NCBI RefSeq assembly: GCF_014650715.1 | Contig: NZ_BMVM01000009.1 | Span: 1-64,000, forward strand | Source: Streptomyces bluensis | GTDB taxonomy: Bacteria; Actinomycetota; Actinomycetes; Streptomycetales; Streptomycetaceae | Direction: 5' to 3' | Length of the DNA: 64,000 bases | Shown here: one piece after another, positions 1 through 8,976 of the stretch | How the letters are laid out: each line of letters begins with the position of its first letter | Numbering within the stretch: position 1 is the first letter of the stretch | Translations under genes and position numbers: made by a program | Notes under the pieces: generated by a model | Told to the model about the DNA's origin: nothing | Databases searched by the model: none | The model's input: the letters and a program-made list of their open reading frames with translations, nothing else

Positions 1-282
1 ACCACCGGCGACCTCACCATCACCACCGTGACACCCGACAACGAGCCCCACCTCCTCGCCCACGACGCACACACCGCCTCCCCCACCACCGCCTTCGCCC
101 TCTCCCGCCTCGCCGACCCCGACACCCTCCACCACACCCCCATCGGCGTCCTCCGCTCCGTCACCCGACCCGTCTACGACCACCAGATGTCCGACCAACT
201 GGACACCGCGATCGAACAGAACGGCAAGGGAGACCTCACCGCACTGCTGACCGGCGGAGACACCTGGACAGTCGTCGGCTGA
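1..282 (+). CDS. korB: 2-oxoacid:ferredoxin oxidoreductase, beta subunit (3' end only)
   Basis: The window opens inside this gene; 93 C-terminal codons remain, read in frame from base 1 to the TGA at 280-282. The visible part has the end of the thiamine-diphosphate-binding beta subunit: HDAH, FALSRL, then PIGVLRSVTRPVYD and the terminal GDTWTV motif common to actinobacterial KorB. With KorA it would oxidise 2-oxoglutarate (or pyruvate) to the acyl-CoA in the cytoplasm and pass electrons to ferredoxin. A 7Fe ferredoxin gene follows directly, which fits as electron acceptor. A GTG at 28 is only an internal codon, not the start. The alternative is a paralogue for another 2-oxoacid; the fragment cannot decide substrate. 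Confidence 0.8.
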   Translation, partial: TTGDLTITTVTPDNEPHLLAHDAHTASPTTAFALSRLADPDTLHHTPIGVLRSVTRPVYDHQMSDQLDTAIEQNGKGDLTALLTGGDTWTVVG

Positions 283-333
283 TCCACCCGATTCGCCAGG
301 TCCATCTGATACGCCATAGACAGCAGTGAAACT

Positions 334-373
334 CTGCAAACCGCTGCAAACCGCTGCAAACCGCTGCAAACCG
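334..373 (+). repeat. Four tandem copies of a 10-bp unit upstream of fdxA
   Basis: CTGCAAACCG is repeated four times head to tail at 334-343, 344-353, 354-363 and 364-373, exactly one helical turn apart. It lies in the spacer between the oxidoreductase stop and the ferredoxin start. In-phase direct repeats of this kind can be an operator for a regulator binding one DNA face, but no known box is matched; simple slippage is the alternative. Confidence 0.85.
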
Positions 374-406
374 CCGTACACCGCCACACCCCCGGGGAGG
401 GGCCAC

Positions 407-727
407 ATGACATACGTGATCGCGCAGCCCTGTGTCGACGTCAAGGACCGGGCCTGCATCGACGAGTGCCCGGTCGACTGCATCTACGAAGGGCCGAGAA
501 AGCTCTACATCCACCCGGACGAATGCGTCGACTGCGGCGCCTGTGAACCCGTCTGCCCGGTGGAGGCCATCTTCTACGACGACGACGTCCCGGACGAGTG
601 GGGTGGGTACCGGACGGCCGACGCCGAGGTGTTCGCCGGCCTCGGGTCGCCCGGCGGAGCGAGCGCGGCCGGTCCGCTCCCCAGTGACCACCCCCTGGTC
701 TCCGCTTTGGCGGAGCAGGTCGCGTAG
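407..727 (+). CDS. fdxA: 7Fe ferredoxin ([3Fe-4S][4Fe-4S])
   Basis: Small soluble electron carrier, 106 aa. Eight cysteines are visible: C9, C17, C21, C25 in the first cluster region and the CVDCGACEPVCP block (C40, C43, C46, C50) in the second, the spacing of bacterial 7Fe ferredoxins (FdxA). The C-terminal tail of about 50 residues is also typical of the actinobacterial family. The ATG at 407 is chosen because a strong GGGGAGGGG ribosome site lies just before it; an in-frame ATG at 326 would add residues translated from the 10-bp repeats. It is probably the electron acceptor of the oxidoreductase encoded just upstream. An 11-bp hairpin follows at 847-872. Confidence 0.92.
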   Translation: MTYVIAQPCVDVKDRACIDECPVDCIYEGPRKLYIHPDECVDCGACEPVCPVEAIFYDDDVPDEWGGYRTADAEVFAGLGSPGGASAAGPLPSDHPLVSALAEQVA

Positions 728-846
728 ACCGCGTAGAACGCGTCGTACAGCACGAAGTCCGACCGCGGGCAGCTCGTTTTCCGCTGGGATCCAGTCCGGC
801 TCCAGGCCAGATACAGGCCGATACCAGTGGTCCACGACACCGTGGA

Positions 847-872
847 GGCGGTGGCGGAATCCCGCCACCGCC
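847..872 (+). terminator. Hairpin after fdxA
   Basis: Perfect 11-bp inverted repeat, GGCGGTGGCGG with its complement, loop AATC. It lies 120 bp after the ferredoxin stop and 67 bp before the next gene. There is no T-run, as is common in streptomycete terminators. The rest of the 728-938 spacer shows nothing clear. Confidence 0.55.
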
Positions 873-938
873 CTGTGGCGTTGTGCGCGCCGACCTTGTG
901 CCTCGCGCACCACGGGGGACCCGCAGAAGGAGCTGACT

Positions 939-1973
939 ATGGACACCGCTCTCACGCCTCAGCCCACAGCGTCCGCACCAGGCCCCACGGGGCTGACCGC
1001 GCCGCTGCACCTGCTGCACAAACCCAACACCCCGGAGGGCTTCCTGCTGGACGCCACGGCGCCGGTGGAGCAGCACTTCGCGCTCTCCGCCGAGTTGCCG
1101 AGCCGGCACGGGACGTTCAATGACGGGCCGGGGACCTTTCACGACCTGCTCTTCGTCGCGGAGACCCTGTGCCAGGCCATCCACTTCGTCGCCCACCAGT
1201 ACTTCCGGGTCCCTCCCGACCGACGCGCGATCTTCGACTCCAGCGGGCTCGACGTCCTGGACCTCGCCCCGTGGCGTCGTACCGGCCGCCCGGCCCACAT
1301 CACGCTCGACATCACCCTGACCCCCGTGGACGTGGTGGACGGGGTCCCGCGCGTCCTCGACTGCCGGAGCGACGTGGCGATCGACGGCGTCAGCTGCGGG
1401 CGGGCTTCCGCACGGCTTCAGTTCCTGATGCCCGAGGAGTACCGGTCGCACCGCGAGCTCGGCCGCCAGGAGAGCCTCCGGAGCACCACACCGGCCTCCC
1501 GGCCCCCACTGTCCCGCACCTCCCCCGGCGGGGCGGCCGAGACGGAACAGCCCGCGGTGAGGCCCGAACTGGTGGGGCGGGGCAGTCCGCGGAACGTCCT
1601 CGTGGGCCCGCCGCTGCGGGTCACCCACGGGGAGTTCGTACTGCCCCTGGCTCCGGAGCCCGGCCACGAGGTCTTCGGTGCCTCGCCCGAGGACCACGTC
1701 CCCGGCCGGGTGTTCCTGGAGGCGTCCCGGCAGGCCTCGCTGCTCGTCGCCGCGGAACAGCACGGGCTGCGGCCCGCCCACGCCGTCATGACCCGGTTGC
1801 GGGTGTCCTTCCGCGGTTTCGGGGACTCCGACCTTCCGGTGACGTGCACGGTCACCTCGCAGGATCCGGCCCGCGACGACGCGGGGCGGCCCACCGTCCG
1901 CACCCGGCTCGCCTTCAGTCAGGGCAGCCGGGTTCTGTGCACCGCCTCGACCGTCCTGCTCCAGGACTGCTGA
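939..1973 (+). CDS. AfsA-family gamma-butyrolactone biosynthesis protein (A-factor hotdog domains)
   Basis: 344 aa. AfsA-type enzymes acylate dihydroxyacetone phosphate with a beta-ketoacyl group, the first step to gamma-butyrolactone hormones that control Streptomyces secondary metabolism. Two A-factor hotdog repeats are visible, about residues 45-165 (HDLLFVAETLCQAIHFVAHQ) and 218-335 (VLVGPPLRVTHGEFVLPL, then HVPGRVFLEASRQA), matching the two-repeat layout of AfsA (about 300 aa). The ATG at 939 has AAGGAG a few bases upstream. A SARP gene follows 38 bp downstream, a common pairing in regulated clusters. No butyrolactone receptor gene lies next to it. An alternative role, acylation within the tetronate pathway itself, cannot be excluded. 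Confidence 0.85.
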   Translation: MDTALTPQPTASAPGPTGLTAPLHLLHKPNTPEGFLLDATAPVEQHFALSAELPSRHGTFNDGPGTFHDLLFVAETLCQAIHFVAHQYFRVPPDRRAIFDSSGLDVLDLAPWRRTGRPAHITLDITLTPVDVVDGVPRVLDCRSDVAIDGVSCGRASARLQFLMPEEYRSHRELGRQESLRSTTPASRPPLSRTSPGGAAETEQPAVRPELVGRGSPRNVLVGPPLRVTHGEFVLPLAPEPGHEVFGASPEDHVPGRVFLEASRQASLLVAAEQHGLRPAHAVMTRLRVSFRGFGDSDLPVTCTVTSQDPARDDAGRPTVRTRLAFSQGSRVLCTASTVLLQDC

Positions 1974-2011
1974 CCGACGGGCCTCGCGCCACCATGATCA
2001 AGGAGCCCATG

Positions 2012-5000
2012 ATGCGTTTTCGGGTACTGGGGCCGGTGAGCCTGTCACCTCGCACCCCGTCCGCGGCGAAACCACGCGCACTGCTCGCCACCCTCCTGGT
2101 GCACGCCGGCGAAGTGGTCCCGGTGCACAGCCTGATCGACGAACTCTGGGGGACGGAACCGCCCCGTACCGCCACCACCACGCTCCAGGTGTACGTGTCC
2201 CAGCTGCGCAAGGTGCTCGCCGACGGCAGAGACGAAGACGACGGCGGTGACGCCTTCGACAAACATGACGCGCGTAGACATGACGCGCGTAGAGGCGATA
2301 TCCGCACAAGTGACGCGCGTAGAGGCGACATGCGGACAAGTGACGCGCGTAGAGATGACATGCGCACAGGTGACGCGCGTAGAGGTGACGCGCGTAGAGG
2401 CGGCAGGCGTGACGTAGGGTCCGCCGGCGAGTTGCTGACCCGGGCGCCCGGCTACCTCCTCCAGATTCCCGAGGGGGAGTTCGACCTGCCCCGCTTCGAG
2501 CGGCTGCGGACCGAGGGCCGTACGGCGTATCAGGAGGGGGAGTTCGGCCGCGCCTCCCGGCTGCTGCACGACGCGCTCGCCCTGTGGACGGGGCCCGCCC
2601 TGTCGGGAATCCCGCACGGCGTACGGCTGGAGTCCGCGGCCATCCGTCTGGACGAGCTGCGGATGGAGGTCCTGGAACAGCGGATCGTCGCCGATCTGCG
2701 GCTGGGCCGTCACCAGGAGCTCGCCGGGGAACTGCTGGCCCTCGCCAACGAGCACCCCCTGCGGGAGACCCTCCACGCGCACCTCATGGTGGCGCTGTAC
2801 CGGACCGGCCGCGGATCCGACGCCCTGCGGGTGTACGGCAGGTTGCGCCGCTCCCTCGTGGAGGAGCTGGGTGTCGAGCCGAGCCCCGGCCTCTCCCGGC
2901 TGCACGAACGTGTCCTGCGCCGGGACCCGTCACTGGACTGGCACCCGCCCCGGGACGCGGCCGACAGGAGCACGGCACCCACTGCAGCCGGCGCTGGTAC
3001 GCGTACTGGTCCTGCTGCTGGTACGCGTACCAGTACCGGTGCGAGCGGCGCGGGCCGGGACGGCGGCACCGCCCGCGACCCTGAGGCGTCCCGGCGCGCA
3101 CCCACGCGGACGGGGCAGACCACGCAGACCACGCAGACCGCACTGAACGGGATGCCGCGACAGGCCGGGCAGGCGCGGCAGGCCGGGCACGCCGGGCCGG
3201 AAGGGGGCAGGCCGCTGCCCGCCCCCGGTGCGCCTCCGGTGCTGCCCGCCGCGCCCCCCGGATTCGTCGGCCGAGAGGAGGAACTGGCCCACGGGGAACG
3301 GGCGTTGCGCGGCAGCGCCGGGCGCCCGGCGGTGCGAGTGCTGGCCGTGTCCGGGCCGGCCGGCGTCGGCAAGACCTCGCTGGCACTACAACTCGCCCAC
3401 CGGATCGCCGACCTGTTCCCGGACGGTCAGCTGCTGATGAGGCTGCGCGGACCGCAGGGCCGCCCGCTGAGCGCCGCACAGGCCGGGGCGACCCTGTTGC
3501 GCCGCCTCGGTGACGACACGCCGGGCTCCCCCTCGACCGATCCCGAGGAGGTGACGGACCGGCTGCGGCGGGCCCTGCACGGGCGGCGGCTGCTGCTCGT
3601 CCTGGACGGCGCGGTGTCGGTGGAACAGATACGGCCGCTGCTCCAGGCCGCCGCGGACTGCGCGGTGATCCTCACCAGCCGCCGCAGTGCCGCCGCGGTC
3701 GACGGCGCGGAGCATCTGCTGCTGGACACGGTGCGGCCGGACGAGGCCGTGGAACTGCTGCTCGCCGCGGGAGGCGAGCGGATGGCGCGGGATCCGGTGG
3801 CGGTCGCCGAGATCGCCCGGCTGTGCGGCTGCTTCCCGCTGGCGCTGCGGGTGGCGGCGGCGGCCCTCACGGCACGCCCGCACACCACGCCCGCCGCGCT
3901 CGCGGGGCGCCTGCGCGACGAGCGGACCCGGCTCGGCGTGCTGCGCGAGGGCGACCTCGACCTCCGTTCCAGTCTGCTGACGGGGTATCAGGAGGTCGGT
4001 CCGGCGCTGCAACGGGCGTTCCGGCTGCTGTCCCTGGCCCCGGCGCCCGACTTCGCGGTGTGGACCGCCGCGGCCCTGCTGGACACGGACCGCTCGGTGG
4101 CGGAGGAGACGGCCGAGGAGCTCGTACGGGCCCAGCTGCTGGAGGCCCGTACCGACGGGAACACGGTCCGCTACGCCTTCCACTCGCTGCTGCGGGTGCT
4201 GGCCACGGACCTGGTCGACGGGGAGGCGGACAGCGCCCGGACGCGACGGGGCGCCGTCGAACGGCTGGGCCGGACCTACGCGGCCCTGGCCCGCCACGCG
4301 GACCGGCGGCTCACCCCCGGGAGGGACTGGCGAACCGGCCCCGAACCCGTACCCGCGGTTACGGAGCCGGACGCCGAGAGGATCGTCGGGGCCAACCCTC
4401 TGCGCTGGTTCCGCGAGGAGGCCACGGGCCTGGTGGAGATGGTGCGGCAGACGCACGCGGCGGGGCTCTGGCCCCTGGTGTGGCAGCTCGCGGGGGCCAC
4501 CGAGGGGTACTTCCACGCCTGCGCCGCCTGGGAGGACTGGGAGGAGACCCACCGCCTCGCGCTGGACGCCGCCGTGCGCGCCGGCGACACCGAGGCGGAG
4601 GCGGCGATCCGGTACTCGCTGGGCGACCTCGCCTGGCAGCGTCGCGAGGCCGACCGGGCGGTGCGGCACTACACCGACGCCCAGCACGCCTTCAAGCTGG
4701 CCGGTGACCGGATCGGGGCGGCGCGCTGCCGTATCGGTGTGGCGGACATCCTGCTCGGCCAGGGCCGCCTGGGTGCGGCGGCGCGGCGGTACGGGCGGGC
4801 CCTGGCCCTGTGTTCGGCGGGAGGGGACTCACGGGGCGTGGTGGCCGCGCTGAACGGGCTGGCCCTGGTCAACCTGCGGCAGGGCCGCGAGGAGGCGGCG
4901 ATCCGTCAGCTGGCGCAGGGCCGGCGCGCCGCGGAACGGCTCGGTGACCGCCGCTGGGCGGAGTACATCCGCCGCACCGCGGCCCGCCTGACGACGGACA

Positions 5001-5116
5001 CTCCCCGCCGCCCCGCCCACAGCGCCCACGCGGTCGAGGTCCGGCCGGGCATGTGGCTCATCGGAACGGCGGCCCCTGCCGCCGCCCCCGCCCTCGCCCG
5101 GGCGGGCGCCGCCTGA
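2012..5116 (+). CDS. AfsR-like large SARP transcriptional activator (wHTH-BTAD-NB-ARC-TPR)
   Basis: 1034 aa. Order: OmpR-type winged helix (about residues 1-150), bacterial transcriptional activation domain (155-300), an Ala/Gly/Pro/Thr-rich linker (310-410), a STAND ATPase starting FVGREEEL with P-loop GPAGVGKTS near residue 447 and Walker B RLLLVLDG near 526, and TPR-like helices (820-1010). SARPs bind direct heptamer repeats 11 bp apart and recruit RNA polymerase. Boxes of that layout lie upstream of three minus-strand operons here (6803, 19104, 21927), so this is the likely cluster activator. ATG 2012 is preferred since AGGAG at 2001-2005 sits 6 bases before it; ATG 1994 and 2009 are alternatives. 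Odd: a repetitive DARRGD insertion (residues 83-134) inside the DNA-binding domain. Confidence 0.9.
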   Translation: MRFRVLGPVSLSPRTPSAAKPRALLATLLVHAGEVVPVHSLIDELWGTEPPRTATTTLQVYVSQLRKVLADGRDEDDGGDAFDKHDARRHDARRGDIRTSDARRGDMRTSDARRDDMRTGDARRGDARRGGRRDVGSAGELLTRAPGYLLQIPEGEFDLPRFERLRTEGRTAYQEGEFGRASRLLHDALALWTGPALSGIPHGVRLESAAIRLDELRMEVLEQRIVADLRLGRHQELAGELLALANEHPLRETLHAHLMVALYRTGRGSDALRVYGRLRRSLVEELGVEPSPGLSRLHERVLRRDPSLDWHPPRDAADRSTAPTAAGAGTRTGPAAGTRTSTGASGAGRDGGTARDPEASRRAPTRTGQTTQTTQTALNGMPRQAGQARQAGHAGPEGGRPLPAPGAPPVLPAAPPGFVGREEELAHGERALRGSAGRPAVRVLAVSGPAGVGKTSLALQLAHRIADLFPDGQLLMRLRGPQGRPLSAAQAGATLLRRLGDDTPGSPSTDPEEVTDRLRRALHGRRLLLVLDGAVSVEQIRPLLQAAADCAVILTSRRSAAAVDGAEHLLLDTVRPDEAVELLLAAGGERMARDPVAVAEIARLCGCFPLALRVAAAALTARPHTTPAALAGRLRDERTRLGVLREGDLDLRSSLLTGYQEVGPALQRAFRLLSLAPAPDFAVWTAAALLDTDRSVAEETAEELVRAQLLEARTDGNTVRYAFHSLLRVLATDLVDGEADSARTRRGAVERLGRTYAALARHADRRLTPGRDWRTGPEPVPAVTEPDAERIVGANPLRWFREEATGLVEMVRQTHAAGLWPLVWQLAGATEGYFHACAAWEDWEETHRLALDAAVRAGDTEAEAAIRYSLGDLAWQRREADRAVRHYTDAQHAFKLAGDRIGAARCRIGVADILLGQGRLGAAARRYGRALALCSAGGDSRGVVAALNGLALVNLRQGREEAAIRQLAQGRRAAERLGDRRWAEYIRRTAARLTTDTPRRPAHSAHAVEVRPGMWLIGTAAPAAAPALARAGAA
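2266..2412 (+). repeat. In-frame tandem repeat inside the SARP winged-helix domain
   Basis: GACGCGCGTAGA recurs about seven times, first 15 bp apart, then as roughly 30-bp units containing GACATGCGNACA, then 15 bp apart again. It encodes repeats such as TSDARRGDMR. The copies keep frame. The insertion falls between the conserved QLRKVL helix and LLTRAPGYLL, where normal SARPs have a short wing loop. It looks like replication-slippage expansion. Confidence 0.9.
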
Positions 5117-5127
5117 CGTCGCGTCAG

Positions 5128-5159
5128 CCCGTGGCCCACCGCGTGACGGGGGCCACGGG
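5128..5159. terminator. Hairpin after the SARP gene
   Basis: Inverted repeat CCCGTGGCCC (5128-5137) and GGGCCACGGG (5150-5159) with a 12-base loop, starting 12 bp after the SARP stop. It would also serve the converging minus-strand reading frame ending at 5160. Confidence 0.65.
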
Positions 5160-5480
5160 TCAGGCCTGCCGCCGTACGGGACGGTGGCCGGAGATGGTGC
5201 GGGAGGGGACGGGCGCGGACTCGACGACGTCCGGTGCGCGCCGCGTCCCGCTGACGGCGGCGGGGGCGGGGGCGGCACGCCGGGCTCCCGCGTCTGGTTC
5301 GAGTCCCAGCGACGCCAGGGAACGCCACGGCAGCGCCTGACCGGCCGACGTGTCGCGCCAGGGCGCGAACACCGGGGCCGGGGAGGAGGGGGAAGGGAGG
5401 CTCTTCAGGGAGGCCACCGAGGCCACGGACGACAGGGGCGGCACGGACGACACAGACGGCACAGGGGACATGAAAGGCAT
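5160..5480 (-). CDS. Small hypothetical protein, Ser/Pro/Val-rich N-terminus
   Basis: 106 aa, not recognised. The ATG at 5480 has AAAGGTGG eight bases upstream. The N-terminal part is low complexity (SVSSVPPLSSVASVASLKSL); the middle holds two PWR motifs (APWRDTSAG and LPWRSLASLG); the C-terminus is Arg/Ala/Pro-rich. There is no clear signal peptide or membrane segment. It follows the alpha/beta hydrolase gene by 77 bp on the same strand and converges on the SARP. It could be a real cluster-specific peptide (a ribosomal-peptide precursor is possible but unsupported) or a chance GC-rich frame. Confidence 0.35.
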   Translation of the reverse strand: MPFMSPVPSVSSVPPLSSVASVASLKSLPSPSSPAPVFAPWRDTSAGQALPWRSLASLGLEPDAGARRAAPAPAAVSGTRRAPDVVESAPVPSRTISGHRPVRRQA

Positions 5481-5557
5481 GGCAGCCACCTTTGGGTCGG
5501 TGTTGCGAGGGGACGCGCCGGAAGCGAGCAAGGGACGTACGCGCGAGGGTGGATCGT

Positions 5558-6631
5558 TCACTCGGCGGAGGGCACCCGCGGCCGGCGCGCCGGACCCGAC
5601 GTCCGGCCGGCCCGGTTCGTGATCCGGGCCCGCAGCAGCGACCCGATCAGCCACTTCCGCATGGCGCCCAGGTGCGCGGGCGAACCGTGGACGTCGTCGA
5701 ACTCCTTGAAACGCACCTGCGGCAGCAGGGAACCGAGCAGCCGGCGTTCCGTGGCAGGAATGATCTCGTCCCGGGAGCTGACGACGTACGCGACCGGAAC
5801 GTCGACGGCGCGCAGTACCTCCGGGCCGAGCGCGAAGCCCGCGAGCCGGGCCCGCAGTTCGTCGTGGTCGGGCGCGCCGGTGAGCCGGCACAGCGTGTCG
5901 ACGGTGATGCCGGGCACCCGGGGCCACCAGTCGGGGTCGGTGAAGAACCCGGCCACCGGGGCGCCGACGGTGTGGATGCTGTGGATGCGCGCGTCCTCGG
6001 CCGCCGCGCGCAGTGCGAGGTGGCCGCTGAAGCTGAGGCCGAGAACGGAGGTGCGGGTCACCCGGGCGCGGTCGGCCAGCTGGTCCAGCAGGAAGGGCAC
6101 CAGCCGCCAGGAATCGGCGTGGTAGCGCAGGGTGTTCTCGCCGACGCCCGGCATCTCGGTGGCGACCCCCGCGTACCCGAGGCGGGCGAGCCGGGGCAGG
6201 AGGGGTGCCCACTGCTCCTTGACGCTGACGATACCGCCCATGATCAGGACCAGCGGCCGTGGCCGGCGGGCGTCGAGTCCGCTCGCCCAGCAGGCGAACG
6301 TGCCGTCCGGGTGGTTGAGGACCATTCGGTCGATGCCGCGCCGGCGGCGCCAGGCGTCGAAGGACCGCACACAGTTGTCCTGGGCCTCCCTGCGGTCGTC
6401 GTCGCCGTGGTACGGGAAGCGGGCGAGGGCGTAGCGGCGGCAGGCGTCGAGTGGGCGGCCCGCGGCGGCCAGCCGGTCGGCCTCGGCGGTCCACACCCGC
6501 GCCCAGGACTCGGGGTGTCCGGGCTCGTCGTTGGTGATCCGGGGCAGTACGGCCGCGACCTGGCGTTCGCTGATCCCTTGGCCACGGGCGTGCAGCCGGG
6601 CGAATTCCTTGAGTTCCGCGAGATGGTCCAT
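5558..6631 (-). CDS. Alpha/beta hydrolase, agglomerin Agg5-like (predicted acetate elimination forming the exocyclic methylene)
   Basis: 357 aa, FrsA-like alpha/beta hydrolase with an N-terminal helical part (1-100). The triad is visible: nucleophile S200 in VLGLSFSGH, D288 in VVSSRDEI, and H315 (DVHGSPAH). In tetronate pathways (Agg5 and relatives) such a protein eliminates acetate from an acetylated hydroxymethyl tetronate to leave a C5 methylene; that role is inferred from the neighbouring KASIII, ACP, E2-type acyltransferase and FkbH genes. ATG 6631 has a GGAGACGGAGAA purine tract upstream. It forms its own transcription unit, with SARP-like boxes at 6803-6833. A plain esterase is the alternative. 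Confidence 0.75.
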   Translation of the reverse strand: MDHLAELKEFARLHARGQGISERQVAAVLPRITNDEPGHPESWARVWTAEADRLAAAGRPLDACRRYALARFPYHGDDDRREAQDNCVRSFDAWRRRRGIDRMVLNHPDGTFACWASGLDARRPRPLVLIMGGIVSVKEQWAPLLPRLARLGYAGVATEMPGVGENTLRYHADSWRLVPFLLDQLADRARVTRTSVLGLSFSGHLALRAAAEDARIHSIHTVGAPVAGFFTDPDWWPRVPGITVDTLCRLTGAPDHDELRARLAGFALGPEVLRAVDVPVAYVVSSRDEIIPATERRLLGSLLPQVRFKEFDDVHGSPAHLGAMRKWLIGSLLRARITNRAGRTSGPARRPRVPSAE

Positions 6632-6726
6632 GGCTGTTCTCCGTCTCCTCCGGGATGCGGCCCGGAGGGCTCGGAGGCCTTCCTGGTCGTACCGGCTGCG
6701 GGCGGGCTGTCCGGTCGTACGGGGAG

Positions 6727-6779
6727 AGGCGGGGCGCCCGCCGGGAGCGGGGGACGTTCCCCGGCGGGGCGCCCCGCCT
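6727..6779 (-). terminator. Hairpin after the phosphopantetheinyl transferase gene
   Basis: Long GC-rich inverted repeat: AGGCGGGGCGCC... pairs with ...GGCGCCCCGCCT with one bulge. It lies about 100 bp beyond the stop of the operon ending at 6883 and separates it from the hydrolase gene. Confidence 0.6.
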
Positions 6780-6802
6780 CAGGACCCGATGCTGCCCGCC
6801 GT

Positions 6803-6833
6803 CTCTTAAGCCCCGCTTGTCGGACGGCTTAAG
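6803..6833 (-). promoter_or_regulatory. SARP-type direct repeats before the alpha/beta hydrolase gene
   Basis: On the minus strand ACAAGCG (6820-6814) and TTAAGAG (6809-6803) are exactly 11 bp apart; a third copy, TTAAGCC, lies 12 bp further upstream. Eleven bases after the last heptamer is CATCGG, which is identical at the FAAL promoter box (19104-19121). Heptamer repeats at 11 bp are the known SARP operator layout. The site is about 170 bp before the start codon. Confidence 0.6.
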
Positions 6834-6882
6834 CCCCGTTGCCCCCGACAGCCCCGACAGCCCCGCCAGCCCCGACACCCCC

Positions 6883-7836
<954 letters not shown>

Positions 7837-8631
7837 CGAAGCCCTCCAGTGCGTCCTTGAGGTCACCGAGGACGTCGGCGGCGGTGGCGCCGTCGATGAC
7901 CCGGTGGTCGAAGGTGAGTCCGAGCCGCATCACCGGGGCGACGGCGAGCTGCCCGTCCCGGACGACCGGCCGGTCCGCGACGCGGCCCGCGTTCAGGGTG
8001 ACCGCGGTGCCGCCGCTGGAGTGGAAGCCGTCGACCGGGCGGTGGCCCAGCGAGCTGACGGCGACGGTGCCGAGGACATCCGGCCGGCGGCGCGGGTCAC
8101 GCAGTACGGCGGCGAAGGCGAGCCGCCCGAGCGGTACGGGCAGCCGGCCGAGCAACCGGACGCCGCGGAACTCGGGCAGCTGCTCGGTGCCGGGTCCGCG
8201 GTAGCGGTCGACGCGCTCCTGGATGTCGTCCAGGCCGGCGCTCTCCAGGGCGGGCAGCAGCGCGGACAGCACGGTCCGCTCCCCGTCGACGGTGCGGTCC
8301 AGCGCCAGCTTGGCGGTGACCTCCGCGAACCGTACGGTCCGTGGTCCGCGCAGCCCGAACAGCCGCGCCGGGACCAGTGCCGCGTTGGCCTCCGGGTGGC
8401 GGTGCAGGACGCGGCCGGTGGCGTGCAGCAGATAGGTGACGACGGAGTAGCGCAGACCGGTGGCCCGGGCGGCGGCCCGGTGGGCCTCGATCCGGGTCAT
8501 GTCGATGTCGGTGTCGAGGTGCACGGGCCGCTGCCGGGCGGCGTGTTCCAGGAAGTACAGGGTGTGCCGGCGCCGGCGCTCGGGGTGCACGTGAGCGGGG
8601 GACGAACGGGTCCCGCCGTCCCGGAACCCGC

Positions 8632-8859
8632 TCACGCCGGCGCCGCCAGCTGGTAGATCTCGCCGAGGCTGCGGGCCTCCAGCAGTCTGCCGACGGGCAG
8701 CGAACGACCAGTGGCCTGCTCCAGGGCGGTGACCAGCTTCAGCAGGTACAGCGAGTCCCATTCGGGCAGTTGGTCGAGATCGGCGGAGACCTGGTGCTCC
8801 TCCAGCGGCATGCCGAGCTCGTCCCTGACGAGACGGACGAAGTCGTCGATGGTGTGCAT
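8632..8859 (-). CDS. Acyl carrier protein (predicted glyceryl carrier, Agg3-like)
   Basis: 75 aa free-standing carrier protein. The phosphopantetheine serine is S36 in EWDSLYLLKL, inside a normal four-helix pattern. Lying between KASIII and the E2-type acyltransferase, and with an FkbH homologue in the cluster, it probably carries the glyceryl unit made from 1,3-bisphosphoglycerate. It is coupled to the acyltransferase by a GTGA overlap and separated from KASIII by 117 bp holding a perfect hairpin. Confidence 0.87.
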   Translation of the reverse strand: MHTIDDFVRLVRDELGMPLEEHQVSADLDQLPEWDSLYLLKLVTALEQATGRSLPVGRLLEARSLGEIYQLAAPA

Positions 8860-8928
8860 CGGTGCGGCCCTCCCGGGCGGGTGCGTACGAACGGCAGATA
8901 CGGAAGATCCGTTGATTTCGCTGATTCG

Positions 8929-8964
8929 CTGATTCAGCCGATTGAGCCGATTCGGCTGAATCAG
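8929..8964 (-). promoter_or_regulatory. Perfect 13-bp hairpin between KASIII and ACP genes
   Basis: CTGATTCAGCCGA (8929-8941) and its exact complement (8952-8964) enclose a 10-base loop. The flanks carry further GATTC/ATTCG copies. It begins 13 bp after the KASIII stop inside a same-strand gene string, so it may be an attenuator, a processing or stability element, or a leaky terminator. Confidence 0.7.
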
Positions 8965-8976
8965 ATGATTCCGACG

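Noticed and set aside
780..930. Possible butyrolactone-receptor (ARE) site before the AfsA-like gene
   Set aside because: AGATACAGGCCGATACC has two GATAC copies but does not match the partially palindromic ARE consensus, and no receptor gene is adjacent.
1169..2011. Long upstream extension of the SARP frame
   Set aside because: It overlaps the AfsA-like gene in another frame; the SARP winged helix begins at MRFRVLGP with a ribosome site before it.
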